Positions 34,742-44,415 of a DNA stretch of 64,000 nt are shown piece by piece. A model generated the notes under the pieces. The model was not told the DNA's origin. It did not search any database and was given only the letters and a program-made list of their open reading frames with translations. This stretch comes from Nodosilinea sp. E11 (GTDB lineage Bacteria; Cyanobacteriota; Cyanobacteriia; Phormidesmidales; Phormidesmidaceae). The position numbers and the translations under genes are program-made. Every line of letters starts with the position of its first letter. The first letter of the stretch is position 1. The stretch is from assembly GCF_032813545.1 (NCBI RefSeq), contig NZ_CP136520.1, positions 552,001 through 616,000 on the forward strand, given 5' to 3'.

Positions 34742-36697
34742 ATGACCTCACTATCACCGTCTACCTACACGGGCTTTGCCCCCCTTCAGCAGGCCTTTGC
34801 AGGCTATCTGAAAGAGACCAACCTGTATCCTAGGCTGACTGCGATCGAGTGCTCAGAGCGGCTAGGGCGGCTGTTGCTGGTGGCCGAGCACCCAGGCTCT
34901 GAGGTCAGCGAACCCAACCCCCTGCTAAAAGAATTAGAATCGGCCTTCTGCGAACTGGTGCCGATGGTGGGTCTGCCCGAGGCCGACTGGGCCAGGGTTA
35001 CTTCACTCTCGGTCCGGATCTATCTAAAGCTTAAGGCGGCTCCCCAGCCCTACGCCATTCACACCTTTACCTGGCAGCCTGAAGACGCGGTGCGGATTTT
35101 ATTTCCCCCAGAGTTGCCCGATCTAGAGTTAAGCGATGACTATGATCAGCCTGAACTGGGCCAAGCGGCTAGCCAAGAGCAGCCTCCAGAGGTGCCAATC
35201 AAGGCTGAGGGTGAGGTCGAGGCGGCGATCGCCGATCAATCCAGCCCTGAAAGCGCTAACGGCAGTGGGGTTTTACCGTTCGGCAGTCCGTTCAGCGATG
35301 CGGCGTTGGCCCTGCCCGATGCAGCGGTTCAATCGCCCGATGGGCCAAGCTGGTCTGACCGGCGGCAAGCCTGGAGCCGCCAGGGGCTGCGATCGCTGCG
35401 TCACTACTGGAGCTATGGCCTGGCAGCCTTGATCTTGGTTGGCAGTGGTGCCTTTGTCTACGCGCTGACCCGGCCCTGCGTGGTCGGGAGCTGCGATCGC
35501 CTAGACCAGGCCACCGAGTTTTACGATCTGGCCCAGGCCACCCTGGCTGGCAGCCCCACGGGCGACGATCTAGTCACCGCTCAATCAGACCTGCAGGCTG
35601 CCATCGACCTGCTGACCCCAGTGCCCACCTGGTCGTCGTACTACGAGGTCGCCCAGGTCGATTTGCAGCGCTACCAGAACAGCATTGCTGCGCTCAATGC
35701 CATTAACCAGGCCCAGGCCCTAGCCAGTGAAGCGGCCAACCTCAGCCAAAACCCACCCCACCCCGTCGAGCGCTGGGTCAAAATCCACCTGCTCTGGAAA
35801 CAGGCGATCGACCGGTTGGCAACTATTCCCGCCAATAGCCCCGCCTTTGACTACAGCCAGCAAAAACTGCGCGAATACCGCACCAACCACAGCGCCATTG
35901 GTCGCCGCGTTGTGGCCGAAGAAGAAGCCGAGGCCAACTTTAGCACCGCCATTCAGACCGGCAACCTGGCCCGCCAGCGGATGGATACCGCTAACTCTTT
36001 AGCGGGCTGGCAGCTAGCCACCAAAGAATGGCAGGCCGCGATCAAGGGGCTGTCGCTGATTCCCCAGGGCACTATGGTCTACGACGAGGCCCAAGCCCAG
36101 CTCAGAGACTATCAGCAGCAGCTCAGCCGGGTCACCAACCGATCTACCCTCGAAGAAGCCGGAGCCCATAATTACCATCAGGCTGTTCAGGCCGCCCGCG
36201 CCGCCGCCGCCTACGAAGCCAAAAGCCAGTGGACTATGGCCGTAGCCCAGTGGCGACAGGCCGTAGCCAGCGCCCAGCAAATTCCAACCGACACCATTTT
36301 GGCCGCAGAGGGCGGAGTGCTGCTAGAGACCTATCAGCCTGCCCTGGCCAACGCCCAAAACCGTCTGCAAACCGCCGTGGCCCTGCAAACTCTGACCACT
36401 ACCCTGGCCCAGCTCTGTGAATCTTCAGCGACCCCCTGCACCGTGCGCGAAGACCCCAGCCAAATTCGGGTGGTGCTCTCAAGTCAGTTTGCCGAACCCC
36501 TGCGCCAGGCCATCACGCCCCCCGCCGCCGACGGCACCTTTGCCTTTACCAATCAGCTCAACCCCACTGCTCAGCAGCTGATCGAGCAAATTATTACCAC
36601 GAGTCACCGGATCGATCGCCAGGTGGCAGTGTACGACGCCCGTGGCGGCTTTGTGGCTCGCTATCGACCTGATTTAGGTGGGTTCATAAGGAATTAA
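34742..36697 (+). CDS. Single-pass membrane protein with periplasmic helical repeats, function unknown
   Basis: The 651-residue protein has an N-terminal cytoplasmic domain (about 1-200; YTGFAPLQQAFAGYLKETNLYP), one membrane helix (YWSYGLAALILVGSGAFVYAL, near 222), and a long Ala/Gln-rich helical region of repeats around 40-60 residues with a Trp-x-x-A-x-x-x-L-x-x-I-P...Y-x-x-A-Q-x-x-L-x-x-Y pattern, as in WQLATKEWQAAIKGLSLIPQ. The last 100 residues are different (ATPCTVREDPSQIRVVLSSQF). ATG 34742 is chosen; the frame is open from 34679. The repeat style and topology match the gene at 39569, suggesting paralogues. Confidence 0.75.
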   Translation: MTSLSPSTYTGFAPLQQAFAGYLKETNLYPRLTAIECSERLGRLLLVAEHPGSEVSEPNPLLKELESAFCELVPMVGLPEADWARVTSLSVRIYLKLKAAPQPYAIHTFTWQPEDAVRILFPPELPDLELSDDYDQPELGQAASQEQPPEVPIKAEGEVEAAIADQSSPESANGSGVLPFGSPFSDAALALPDAAVQSPDGPSWSDRRQAWSRQGLRSLRHYWSYGLAALILVGSGAFVYALTRPCVVGSCDRLDQATEFYDLAQATLAGSPTGDDLVTAQSDLQAAIDLLTPVPTWSSYYEVAQVDLQRYQNSIAALNAINQAQALASEAANLSQNPPHPVERWVKIHLLWKQAIDRLATIPANSPAFDYSQQKLREYRTNHSAIGRRVVAEEEAEANFSTAIQTGNLARQRMDTANSLAGWQLATKEWQAAIKGLSLIPQGTMVYDEAQAQLRDYQQQLSRVTNRSTLEEAGAHNYHQAVQAARAAAAYEAKSQWTMAVAQWRQAVASAQQIPTDTILAAEGGVLLETYQPALANAQNRLQTAVALQTLTTTLAQLCESSATPCTVREDPSQIRVVLSSQFAEPLRQAITPPAADGTFAFTNQLNPTAQQLIEQIITTSHRIDRQVAVYDARGGFVARYRPDLGGFIRN

Positions 36698-36746
36698 CCC
36701 CGCCCTAAGCCCTCTAGTGGTCTCGCCCAAAAGCACTAGCCCACCA

Positions 36747-37658
36747 TTAGGAAAGGGCGAGCTTGACCTGATTTTTGCCGCTCTGCTTCGCGATATAAAG
36801 GGCGGTGTCAGCTTGCTGGTAGCTATGGGTTAACCCCAGAGTTGGGGTGAGTTCGCTCAGGCCCATGCTGGCCGACACCAGCGATCGCACCTGATGGAGC
36901 GGCACATCGGGCAGCTGAATCTGCTGAATCTGATCGCGAATCGTTTCGGCCTTTTCCTGGGCTTCTAGCGGGGTACACCCCACCATCAGCACGGCAAACT
37001 CGTCGCCGCCAATGCGGGCTGCCAGGTCAATAGAGCGAATCTGCTGGCGCAACACCTCAGCGACCGCTTGCAACAGCTGATCGCCTGCCCTGTGGCCATA
37101 GGTGTCGTTGATGGCTTTAAACCCATCTAGATCGAGCAAAATCAATGTGTGCACGATCGCCGCTGATTGGTAGGCCAGAGCCACCAGGGTCGACTCTAGA
37201 CCGCGACGATTGGCGAGGTGGGTCAGCGGGTCTTGCTCGGCCAGCTTGCGGGTGGTGACCAAATCTTTGTGGGTATTGAGCAATTGAGGCACGAGTTCCT
37301 TCAGCTGCCACGCGGTGTAGAGGCTAACTATAGCGGTAACCCAAGACCACCATCCCTCTAGCCAGTAGTTGGCGTGCCAGATATTCCAAACGCGAATGCC
37401 GTGGCCAATGCCGCAGCTAAAGATAAAGGCGGCAAACAGCAGCAGTACGGGGCGAATTTGAGCGTCAATGTGCTGCCGGTTGAGCATCATCAGCAGCGGT
37501 ATCGAAAAATAGGCCACCATCACCGCTAGATCGCTGACTGTATGGAGAGACGTCAGCCATGGATCCCATAAAAAGCAGGAACCGTGAGGCATTAGAGCAA
37601 TCATGGATATGCAGGTGTAGAAACGAAGGGAACACCGAACTAAATTCGATAGCCACAT
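36747..37658 (-). CDS. Diguanylate cyclase with ethylene-receptor-like membrane sensor domain
   Basis: 303 residues. Residues about 23-130 carry three membrane helices with the pattern of the plant/cyanobacterial ethylene-binding domain: PHGSCFLWDPWLTSLHTVSD, AYFSIPL, then FAAFIFSCGIGH with Cys82 and His86 (C-x3-H, the copper ligands of ETR1) and Asp43 in the first helix, ending TAIVSLYTAWQLKELVPQLL. Residues 135-303 are a GGDEF domain with GGDEF at 217-221 and an intact I-site RSID at 208-211. It should make c-di-GMP from GTP under control of a small-molecule signal, plausibly ethylene. ATG codons at 37658 and 37604 are both possible. The known cyanobacterial ethylene receptors are histidine kinases, so the direct GGDEF fusion is notable. 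Confidence 0.85.
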   Translation of the reverse strand: MWLSNLVRCSLRFYTCISMIALMPHGSCFLWDPWLTSLHTVSDLAVMVAYFSIPLLMMLNRQHIDAQIRPVLLLFAAFIFSCGIGHGIRVWNIWHANYWLEGWWSWVTAIVSLYTAWQLKELVPQLLNTHKDLVTTRKLAEQDPLTHLANRRGLESTLVALAYQSAAIVHTLILLDLDGFKAINDTYGHRAGDQLLQAVAEVLRQQIRSIDLAARIGGDEFAVLMVGCTPLEAQEKAETIRDQIQQIQLPDVPLHQVRSLVSASMGLSELTPTLGLTHSYQQADTALYIAKQSGKNQVKLALS

Positions 37659-37821
37659 TAACCTGGTCTAAGCTGATCGAGGCTGTAACACTGCCTCTGC
37701 CGACGACTGCCCCAACTATCGATTACCCAAGCCTGGCCCACCAGGGTAGAAAAACCAAACCTTCGAGAGAGGGGTTTTGCCAGTACACTCGGGGTGGTTG
37801 TATGGCTTTTCTATAACGTTC

Positions 37822-38919
37822 ATGGCTTTGTTGCAAACCCCGCTATATTCTGCCTGTCTTGCTCAAGCGGCCCGCATGACTGAGTTTGCTGGGTGGTCGA
37901 TGCCGGTGCAGTTTGGCGGCATTAAACAAGAACACCAAGCCGTGCGCGATCGCGCGGGGCTGTTTGATATTTCCCACATGGGCAAGTTTAAGCTCACGGG
38001 GCCGGGGGTAATCGCAGCGCTCCAGCGCCTAGTGCCCTCTAACCTAGAGCGGCTCAACCCTGGCCAGGCCCAGTACACCGTCTTGCTCAACCCCCAGGGC
38101 GGCATCATTGACGACCTGATTGTGTACCTCAAGTCGCCCCTGGGGGCGACGATCGAAACCGTAGCGCTGATTGTCAACGCCGCCACCACCGCCAAAGACA
38201 AAACCTGGATTTTGGAGCACCTGGCCGGCAGCGGCATTGACCTGGTAGACGAATCGCGCGATCGCGCCCTGATCTCGCTCCAAGGCCCCGCCGCCGCCCA
38301 GATCTTGCAGCCCCACAGTGCTCTCGACCTCACCACCCTGGGCCGCTTTGCCCACCAAGACACCCTGCTGCTGGGGCAGCCCGCCTGGGTGGCGCGCACC
38401 GGCTATACCGGCGAAGACGGCTTTGAACTCATGAGCGACCCCGCTACCGCCCTGGCCCTCTGGCAGACCCTAACCGAGGCCGGTGTAGCCCCCTGCGGCC
38501 TTGGCGCGCGCGATACTCTGCGCCTAGAGGCAGCCATGGCCCTCTACGGCCAAGACATTGACGACACCACCAGCCCCCTCGAAGCGGGCCTGGGCTGGCT
38601 GGTGCACCTCGACGAAAAAGGCGAGTTTATTGGGCGATCGCACCTAGAAGCCCAAAAAGCCCAGGGGGTGAGTCGCCGCCTGGTAGGGCTGACCATGGAG
38701 GGCCGCCACATCGCCCGCCACGGCTACCCGGTGCTCCACCAGGGCACCGCCGTTGGCATCGTCACCAGCGGCACCCAGGCCCCCACCCTCAATCTGCCCA
38801 TTGCCCTGGCCTACGTGCCCCCCGCCCTGGCCAAGGTCGGGCAGCCCCTTGAGGTCGAAGTCCGGGGCGTACCGCGCATCGCAACGGTGGTAAAGCGGCC
38901 CTTTTATCGAGCGCAGTGA
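37822..38919 (+). CDS. gcvT: Glycine cleavage system T protein (aminomethyltransferase)
   Basis: The 365-residue protein is full length: [22 protein letters not shown] at 18-39, the folate site ([12 protein letters not shown]), [13 protein letters not shown] near 193 and [13 protein letters not shown] near 235. It transfers the aminomethyl group from lipoyl-GcvH to tetrahydrofolate, giving methylene-THF and ammonia, important in photorespiration. ATG 37822 is used; the open frame upstream (37777) does not fit the family. gcvH follows after 108 bases; gcvP is not in the window. Confidence 0.95.
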   Translation: MALLQTPLYSACLAQAARMTEFAGWSMPVQFGGIKQEHQAVRDRAGLFDISHMGKFKLTGPGVIAALQRLVPSNLERLNPGQAQYTVLLNPQGGIIDDLIVYLKSPLGATIETVALIVNAATTAKDKTWILEHLAGSGIDLVDESRDRALISLQGPAAAQILQPHSALDLTTLGRFAHQDTLLLGQPAWVARTGYTGEDGFELMSDPATALALWQTLTEAGVAPCGLGARDTLRLEAAMALYGQDIDDTTSPLEAGLGWLVHLDEKGEFIGRSHLEAQKAQGVSRRLVGLTMEGRHIARHGYPVLHQGTAVGIVTSGTQAPTLNLPIALAYVPPALAKVGQPLEVEVRGVPRIATVVKRPFYRAQ

Positions 38920-39027
38920 TATGGTTGCGCCAAAACCGTCGACTCATGGCACACTGGCACTGGATTCTACTGACGGTGTCCACCCACTCGGTTTCCCCTA
39001 TTTTTCTCGGCGATGTGAGGTTTTGCT

Positions 39028-39420
39028 ATGGCATTTGACTATCCCGAAACGCTGAAATATCTCGACAGCCACGAATATGCCCGCGCCGATGAAGACGAAG
39101 GCATTGTGACCGTTGGCATTACGGCCTTTGCTATTGACCAGCTGGGCGACATTGTCTTTTTAGAACTGCCCGAGGTGGGCGATAGCCTCGAAAAAGGGGA
39201 AAAATTTGGCACCGTTGAGTCGGTTAAGGCCGTAGAAGAGCTGAAGGCCCCAGCCAGCGGCGAGGTGCTCGAACGCAACGAAGCCCTGATTGAATCCCCC
39301 GAACAGATTGGCGACGACCCCTACGGCGATGGCTGGCTGATTAAGATTAGAGCGAGCGATCTAGACGATCTAGACGATGCCCTCACCGCCGATGAGTATA
39401 AAGATCAGGTGGGTGGCTAG
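39028..39420 (+). CDS. gcvH: Glycine cleavage system H protein
   Basis: The 130-residue lipoyl carrier has the modification site Lys67 in [14 protein letters not shown] and the usual flanks ([39 protein letters not shown]). It shuttles the aminomethyl group between GcvP and GcvT. A GTGAGG-type element sits a few bases before the ATG. It follows gcvT and is probably cotranscribed. Confidence 0.95.
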   Translation: MAFDYPETLKYLDSHEYARADEDEGIVTVGITAFAIDQLGDIVFLELPEVGDSLEKGEKFGTVESVKAVEELKAPASGEVLERNEALIESPEQIGDDPYGDGWLIKIRASDLDDLDDALTADEYKDQVGG

Positions 39421-39568
39421 GGCCGGTAGCCCCCGATCGCAGCAGACGATTACGTTTCAGCGAGACCCGGCTATACTAGGGCTGACTTTCACCATGTCTT
39501 TGGTTGAGTATGCTAGGGGTAACCCTAGCGCAGCGATTGCAAAGCCTTGGAAACTGTAGGAAGCAGGC

Positions 39569-41629
39569 ATGGCCTCAGACCCAAACATCTCTGAGCGACA
39601 GTCTCACCCCAGCACCGGGAGACCCCGACCAAGGCCGGGCCAACCCCTGGTGCCACCCGAAGGTTTAGCGACGGGCAGTGCGCCTGGGTCTCCCCTCGAC
39701 TATCGATCGCCCGACTATGGGACTCCAGAGCCAGAGATGCGGCCACCGCGCTACGACCCTTTGGCCGACCTGCGTCGAGGCCGAGAGGGTAAGCAGGGCA
39801 AACCGGCTCAGCTCCCCCCAGGCCCTCGCCCCAACCGCCCGCCACTGGTGCAGCGATTGGCCAAGTCCTGGCCTCTGTGGTCGGTGGGGCTGCTGGTCAT
39901 GGTGACGGGGGTAGGGGTGTTGTCAGCGGTCAGCCTGTTTCGCATTCCTAACCTGCCTAACTGCCGCGCCATATTTTGGCCCACGGCGGCGGCCAGCACC
40001 CGCCTACAGTGCGCCGAAGCCTACGCTGAGCAAGGCACCGTCGAGGGCTATTTAGAGGCGATCGCCCTGCTGGAGTCGCTGCCCACCGACCATCCGCTGC
40101 GGGGCGAGGTAGATCTGCGCATCGAAACCTGGTCAGAAAACATTTTGGCCTTGGCCGAAACCACCTTTCAAGCAGGCGATCTGGGGGAAGCGATCGCGAT
40201 CGCCCGCCGCATTCCCAACCACACCGCAGCGGCCCAGGCGGTCAACCAGCAGGTCAGTGAGTGGAACCAGATCTGGAAAGAGGCCGAAACCATTTACCAG
40301 GCCGCCGAAGCCGATCTCAAAGCGCTGGCTTTTCAAGACGCATTTGCCAAGGCGATTCAACTGCTCACCGTGGGTAACACCTACTGGGAAACGACCAAGT
40401 ACGAAGAGCTAACGACTAAAATTACCGCTTCCCGCGAAGACCTCAACACCCTGGGGCGTGCCAAAGAACTGGCCCGCCAGCGCACCCTCAAAGCCATGGA
40501 AGAGGCCCTGACCATTGCCCAAAGCATTCCGAGCACCAGCCCGGTCTATGGTGAGGCTCAGTCGGTGATTCGGGGCTTTGGCCGTGACCTGCTGGCCATG
40601 GCTGAAACCGCCCTTGAGCAGCGCGATGCCACGGCGGCGGGGCAAATGCTGGAGGCCATTCCGGCGGTGCTGGGTATGGGCGCTGAAATCGCCGACATGC
40701 GCACCTTAATCGATGCCAGTCAGCTGGCCTGGCAGGGAGGCATCACCGGGCTAGAGGGGGGCATTGTGCGGCTCCAGAGCGTCAGCGCCGATCGCCCGCT
40801 CTACGGCAAAGCGCAGTCGCTGATGCGCCGTTGGCAGGCTGAGGTCCAGGGGCGAACGCAGCTAGAGTGGGCTCGCCAGGTGGCCCTGCCCGGCACCATA
40901 GCCGACCTTCAGGCCGCCATTATTGAAGCGCAGCAGGTGGAGCGTAACAACCCCGCCTGGGACGACACCGCCGCCCAGATTAGCCGCTGGCGCAGCCAGA
41001 TTGAAACCGCCGAAGATCGGCCCATTCTCAGCCTGGCGCGACAGCAGGCCCAGGGCGGCGATCTAGCCAGCGCGATCGCCACCGCCCGCCAGATTGGCTC
41101 AGGCCGTGCCCTCTACGACGAAGCCCAGGGCGAGATTGGCACTTGGCGGGGCAACCTCCAGCGAGCCGAAGATGGCCCCCTGCTGGCCCAGGCCCGTCAG
41201 CTCGCTGCCCAGGGGCGGCTCAGCGAGGCCATAGCCGTGGCCTCGCGGATTGGCTCCGGGCGAGCCCTGCACAGCGAAGCCCAGACCAGCATTCAGGGCT
41301 GGCGCAGTCAGCTGGCTGGGCAGCAGCAGCTCCAGTCTGCCTACCAAGCGGCCCAGACCGGCACCGTCAGTGCCTTAGCTGAGGCGGTAAGGCTGGCTCA
41401 GCAGGTGCCCGACAGTAGCCCCCAGCGAGCCGAAGCCACCCAGGCGCTCACTCGCTGGAGCTGGGATATTTTGCGCCTGGCCGAAACCGAAGCCGCCGTT
41501 AACCCCAGCCGAGCGATCGCGATCGCCGAAGCCGTGCCCGCCCAGACCGAGGCCTACGCCCAGGCCCAGCTGCGCCTGCGGGAGTGGCGGGCTAATTTGA
41601 CCCCCCAGGGGGGATTCACTCTACCCTAG
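39569..41629 (+). CDS. Single-pass membrane protein with long helical repeats, function unknown
   Basis: The 686-residue protein has a Pro/Arg-rich disordered N-terminus (about 1-95), one membrane helix (WSVGLLVMVTGVGVLSAVSLF, near 103-123) and at least ten helical repeats of 50-60 residues built on LA-x-A-x-x-GxLxxAIxxAxxIxxxxxLYxEAQxxIxxWxxxL (for example QGGDLASAIATARQIGSGRALYDEAQGEIGTW split at this point, then QGRLSEAIAVASRIGSGRAL). The repeats are TPR-like. No enzymatic motif is seen. It resembles the protein encoded at 34742 in topology and repeat design. A periplasmic scaffold role is possible but not shown. Confidence 0.78.
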   Translation: MASDPNISERQSHPSTGRPRPRPGQPLVPPEGLATGSAPGSPLDYRSPDYGTPEPEMRPPRYDPLADLRRGREGKQGKPAQLPPGPRPNRPPLVQRLAKSWPLWSVGLLVMVTGVGVLSAVSLFRIPNLPNCRAIFWPTAAASTRLQCAEAYAEQGTVEGYLEAIALLESLPTDHPLRGEVDLRIETWSENILALAETTFQAGDLGEAIAIARRIPNHTAAAQAVNQQVSEWNQIWKEAETIYQAAEADLKALAFQDAFAKAIQLLTVGNTYWETTKYEELTTKITASREDLNTLGRAKELARQRTLKAMEEALTIAQSIPSTSPVYGEAQSVIRGFGRDLLAMAETALEQRDATAAGQMLEAIPAVLGMGAEIADMRTLIDASQLAWQGGITGLEGGIVRLQSVSADRPLYGKAQSLMRRWQAEVQGRTQLEWARQVALPGTIADLQAAIIEAQQVERNNPAWDDTAAQISRWRSQIETAEDRPILSLARQQAQGGDLASAIATARQIGSGRALYDEAQGEIGTWRGNLQRAEDGPLLAQARQLAAQGRLSEAIAVASRIGSGRALHSEAQTSIQGWRSQLAGQQQLQSAYQAAQTGTVSALAEAVRLAQQVPDSSPQRAEATQALTRWSWDILRLAETEAAVNPSRAIAIAEAVPAQTEAYAQAQLRLREWRANLTPQGGFTLP

Positions 41630-41742
41630 AGCCAAGCACAGGAGCGGGCAATCTCGCCTAAGCGGTTGATCGATAGGGGCCATACTCCACTAAGATTTTC
41701 TAAGTATTGGCGGTTGTTTCGCTCCTACCTGTGCACGGCTCA

Positions 41743-42075
41743 ATGTCTGATTCGGAGAAAATCCCAGAGATCCTCAAGCTAATTGACATTCTCGATGGGC
41801 TAGAAACGTTAATTGATGTCGCCCCCAACGAAGACGTGGAGGACATCCTAGAAGAGGCGTGGCTGCAAATCAGCGATACCTTCCCCGACGACTTTAAGGC
41901 GGCCACCCAGCACGATGCCGGCGCTGAGGGACTGCGCCGCTATCTCAAGGTCAAAACTTTTTTTGAGAACCCCTCTGAGCGCTCCATTGGGGCCTCAGAC
42001 CTAGAAGAGTATTACCGCAGCTACATTGCCGCCGAAGAAGACGAAGAGCCGACCGACTTTTTCTTTCCTGAATAA
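41743..42075 (+). CDS. Small acidic protein, function unknown
   Basis: A 110-residue, strongly acidic, helical protein (KLIDILDGLETLIDVAPNEDVEDILEEAW) ending EEDEEPTDFFFPE. No signal peptide or membrane segment. I do not recognise the family. ATG 41743 is chosen; a TTG at 41707 would lengthen it by 12 residues. It is convergent to the GGDEF/EAL operon, with a 100-base inverted repeat between them. Confidence 0.65.
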   Translation: MSDSEKIPEILKLIDILDGLETLIDVAPNEDVEDILEEAWLQISDTFPDDFKAATQHDAGAEGLRRYLKVKTFFENPSERSIGASDLEEYYRSYIAAEEDEEPTDFFFPE

Positions 42076-42157
42076 GCCCTGGCCTGAATAAGTCAGAGGA
42101 AGTCCGATTAATTATAGCGATGGCCCTTGCGCTTAGAACATCAGCCTCTGCTCCGGT

Positions 42158-42257
42158 TATAGCTGTAGCGAGTCTGGTTGAGACAGTTCTTAGATGAACG
42201 TTCAAACGTTTGAACGTTTTTAGGGAAAATGTCTTAACCAGACTGGCTACAGCTATA
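42158..42257. repeat. 100-base nearly perfect inverted repeat (foldback element)
   Basis: The two 50-base arms meet at 42207/42208 without a spacer. The inner 22 bases (42197-42218) are a perfect palindrome AACGTTCAAACG and its complement. The outer 28 bases of each arm (TATAGCTGTAGC...CTGGTTGAGACA) pair with one mismatch and one G-T wobble; about ten weaker pairs lie in between. It separates two convergent genes and could be a large terminator, but the length suggests a MITE-like mobile remnant. Confidence 0.85.
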
Positions 42258-42273
42258 TCAGGCAGGGTAGAGG

Positions 42274-44415
42274 TTAGGGCTGAAGGGGGACGGCAGCCAG
42301 CAGCGCCTCAGCGACCTCGGTGGCCAGCGGTTTAGCAAACCAGTAGCCCTGGCCCAGTTCACAGCCGAGCTGGGCTAGATGCTCAAGCTGGGCCTGGGTT
42401 TCAACTCCTTCGGCGATCGCCGCTAAACCCAAGCGGTTGCTGAGGGTAATGATAGTTTCCACAATGTCTGAGTTGCGACGGCTGGCCTCCATGTCCATCA
42501 CAAAGGAGCGATCGATCTTTAAGGCATCGACCGGGAGCTGGTGCAGATAGCTCAAGGATGAGTAGCCCGTGCCAAAGTCATCGATAGTCACGGTAAATCC
42601 GTAGGTTTTAAGCTGTCGTAGCAGCCGCACCATGGCCTGAATGTCTTCGATCAGGGTACTTTCGGTAATTTCGAGGTTGAGGTGGTGACCCCGGAGGCCG
42701 GTTTTAGCCAAAATATGGCGCAGATCGTCGATCAGATCGGTTCGCAGCAGGTCTTTAACCGAAAAGTTCACGCTCACGGTCAGGTTGGCACGGTGGGGAT
42801 AGCGCTGGTGCCATTGGGCCAGTTGCCGAGTGGCCTCGGCTAGCACCCAGCGATCGAGGGGCACAATCAGCCCGGTTTCTTCGGCAATGGGAATAAAGCT
42901 GTCGGGGGCGATCAAGCCTCGCTCGGGGTGCTGCCACCGCACCAGAGCCTCAAACCCTTGAATTTCTTGGGTGGCGAGGTGAAAAATGGGCTGATAGTAG
43001 AGCACTAGCTCGGCCCGGTCAATGGCGTGGCGCAACTCTTGTTCGAGTTGGAGACGTTGCAGGGCTTGTAGATGCATGGACTCGTCAAACACCACGTAGC
43101 AGCCCCGCCCCTTGGCCTTGGCCTGATACATGGCAATATCGGCATCGCGTAGGGGCTCGGGCGGCTGCTCGTAGTTACGCAGGTCCATGACAATGCCCAG
43201 GCTGGCATTGAGCACAATCTGGCGTCCGCCTACCACCAGGGGGGCTTGCAGTTCTTGCAGCAGCCGTTCGGCAAGCTCCACGGGCTCTTGTAAAGTCGTC
43301 ACATGTTCGAGCAATAGCACAAACTCATCGCCCCCCAGCCGGGCGGCCAGGTCACTGGCGCGAATTAGCGATCGCAGCTTTTGGGCGACGACAACTAGCA
43401 CTTCGTCCCCCGCTAGATGCCCGAGGCTGTCGTTAATCACCTTGAAATGGTCTAGATCGAGAAATAGCACCGCAAACTGGGCCGGGGGATGGCGACGGGC
43501 GCGCTGGATGGCCAGATCGAGCCGCTGCAAGAGAAAGTTGCGATTGGGCAGCTGGGTCAGGGCATCGTGGAGGCTGTTGTAGAGCATCTGGTCGGCCACC
43601 CGCTGGTGCTCGGCCTCCGCCAGGCGGCGATTAGTGATGTCGGTGTAGGTGCCGCTCATGCGGCGAGGGCGGTGGGCATCATCCCAATCGACAACTTTGC
43701 CCCGGTCGAGCACCCAGACCCAGTGTCCGAGCTGATGGCGCAGCCGAAACTCGCACTCATAGATCGGCGTTTCGCCAGCGAAGTGGCGCTGGAGCGCGAT
43801 CGTTTTGCCGACCCGATCATCGGGGTGCAAAAACCGCTGCCAGGTGTCGATGCGAGTCGGGATAATTTGACTGGGGGTATAGCCGATCAGGGCGGCGCAG
43901 CCATCGCTTGTCCACACCTTACCCGTTTGCACCTGCCAATCCCAAATACCGATGCCCGAGCCCTCAATGGCGAGTTGAAGCAGTTCTTTGGTGCGTTTTA
44001 GCTCGGTGAGAGCCTGCCTGCGATCGCAGCGGCTTTGGGCTTCCCGCACTTCCCGGCGCACGGCCTCGACCAGGCGAGAGAGGTTATCTTTCATCACGTA
44101 GTCGTGGGCTCCTGCCCGCATCATGGCGACGGCGGTAGCCTCCCCCACGGTGCCCGACACCACGATAAACGGCAGGTCGTAGCCGTTCTGCTGCAAAATA
44201 TTGAGGGCCGCCGGGGCTTTAAACTGAGGTAGCTGAAAGTCTGAAAACACCACGTCCCAGCAGTCGTTGTCTAGGGCCGCCTGAAACTCTGCCGCCGTCT
44301 GCACCTGCTGCCAGGTGGGGGTAAATCCACCTCGGCGCAGCTCCCGCAGTAGCAGCAGCAGATCGTCCTCGGAGTCTTCGACAATCAGCACTCGAAGCGG
44401 CTCAGCAGCAGTCAT
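42274..44415 (-). CDS. Receiver-PAS-GGDEF-EAL response regulator
   Basis: 713 residues: receiver (about 7-125; VLIVEDSEDD, phospho-Asp in FSDFQLP, Lys in YVMKDNL), PAS/PAC (about 145-265; GIGIWDWQVQTGKVW, HPDDRVGKTI), GGDEF (about 280-440; RLGGDEFVLL with I-site RASD five residues before) and EAL (about 455-705; EALVRW, VNFS, EITEST, DDFGTGYSSL, KIDRSF, EGVET). Both c-di-GMP making and breaking sites look intact, so the net activity is probably switched by phosphorylation or by the PAS ligand. Its ATG overlaps the stop of the small receiver gene by four bases; the kinase gene lies before that. Confidence 0.92.
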   Translation of the reverse strand: MTAAEPLRVLIVEDSEDDLLLLLRELRRGGFTPTWQQVQTAAEFQAALDNDCWDVVFSDFQLPQFKAPAALNILQQNGYDLPFIVVSGTVGEATAVAMMRAGAHDYVMKDNLSRLVEAVRREVREAQSRCDRRQALTELKRTKELLQLAIEGSGIGIWDWQVQTGKVWTSDGCAALIGYTPSQIIPTRIDTWQRFLHPDDRVGKTIALQRHFAGETPIYECEFRLRHQLGHWVWVLDRGKVVDWDDAHRPRRMSGTYTDITNRRLAEAEHQRVADQMLYNSLHDALTQLPNRNFLLQRLDLAIQRARRHPPAQFAVLFLDLDHFKVINDSLGHLAGDEVLVVVAQKLRSLIRASDLAARLGGDEFVLLLEHVTTLQEPVELAERLLQELQAPLVVGGRQIVLNASLGIVMDLRNYEQPPEPLRDADIAMYQAKAKGRGCYVVFDESMHLQALQRLQLEQELRHAIDRAELVLYYQPIFHLATQEIQGFEALVRWQHPERGLIAPDSFIPIAEETGLIVPLDRWVLAEATRQLAQWHQRYPHRANLTVSVNFSVKDLLRTDLIDDLRHILAKTGLRGHHLNLEITESTLIEDIQAMVRLLRQLKTYGFTVTIDDFGTGYSSLSYLHQLPVDALKIDRSFVMDMEASRRNSDIVETIITLSNRLGLAAIAEGVETQAQLEHLAQLGCELGQGYWFAKPLATEVAEALLAAVPLQP

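Noticed and set aside
37659..37821. Glycine riboswitch before gcvT
   Set aside because: The conserved glycine aptamer blocks were looked for and not found in the short leader.
42197..42218. Simple intrinsic terminator at the 22-base palindrome
   Set aside because: Pairing extends to 100 bases with no clear T-run of normal length, so it was described as a foldback element that may also terminate.
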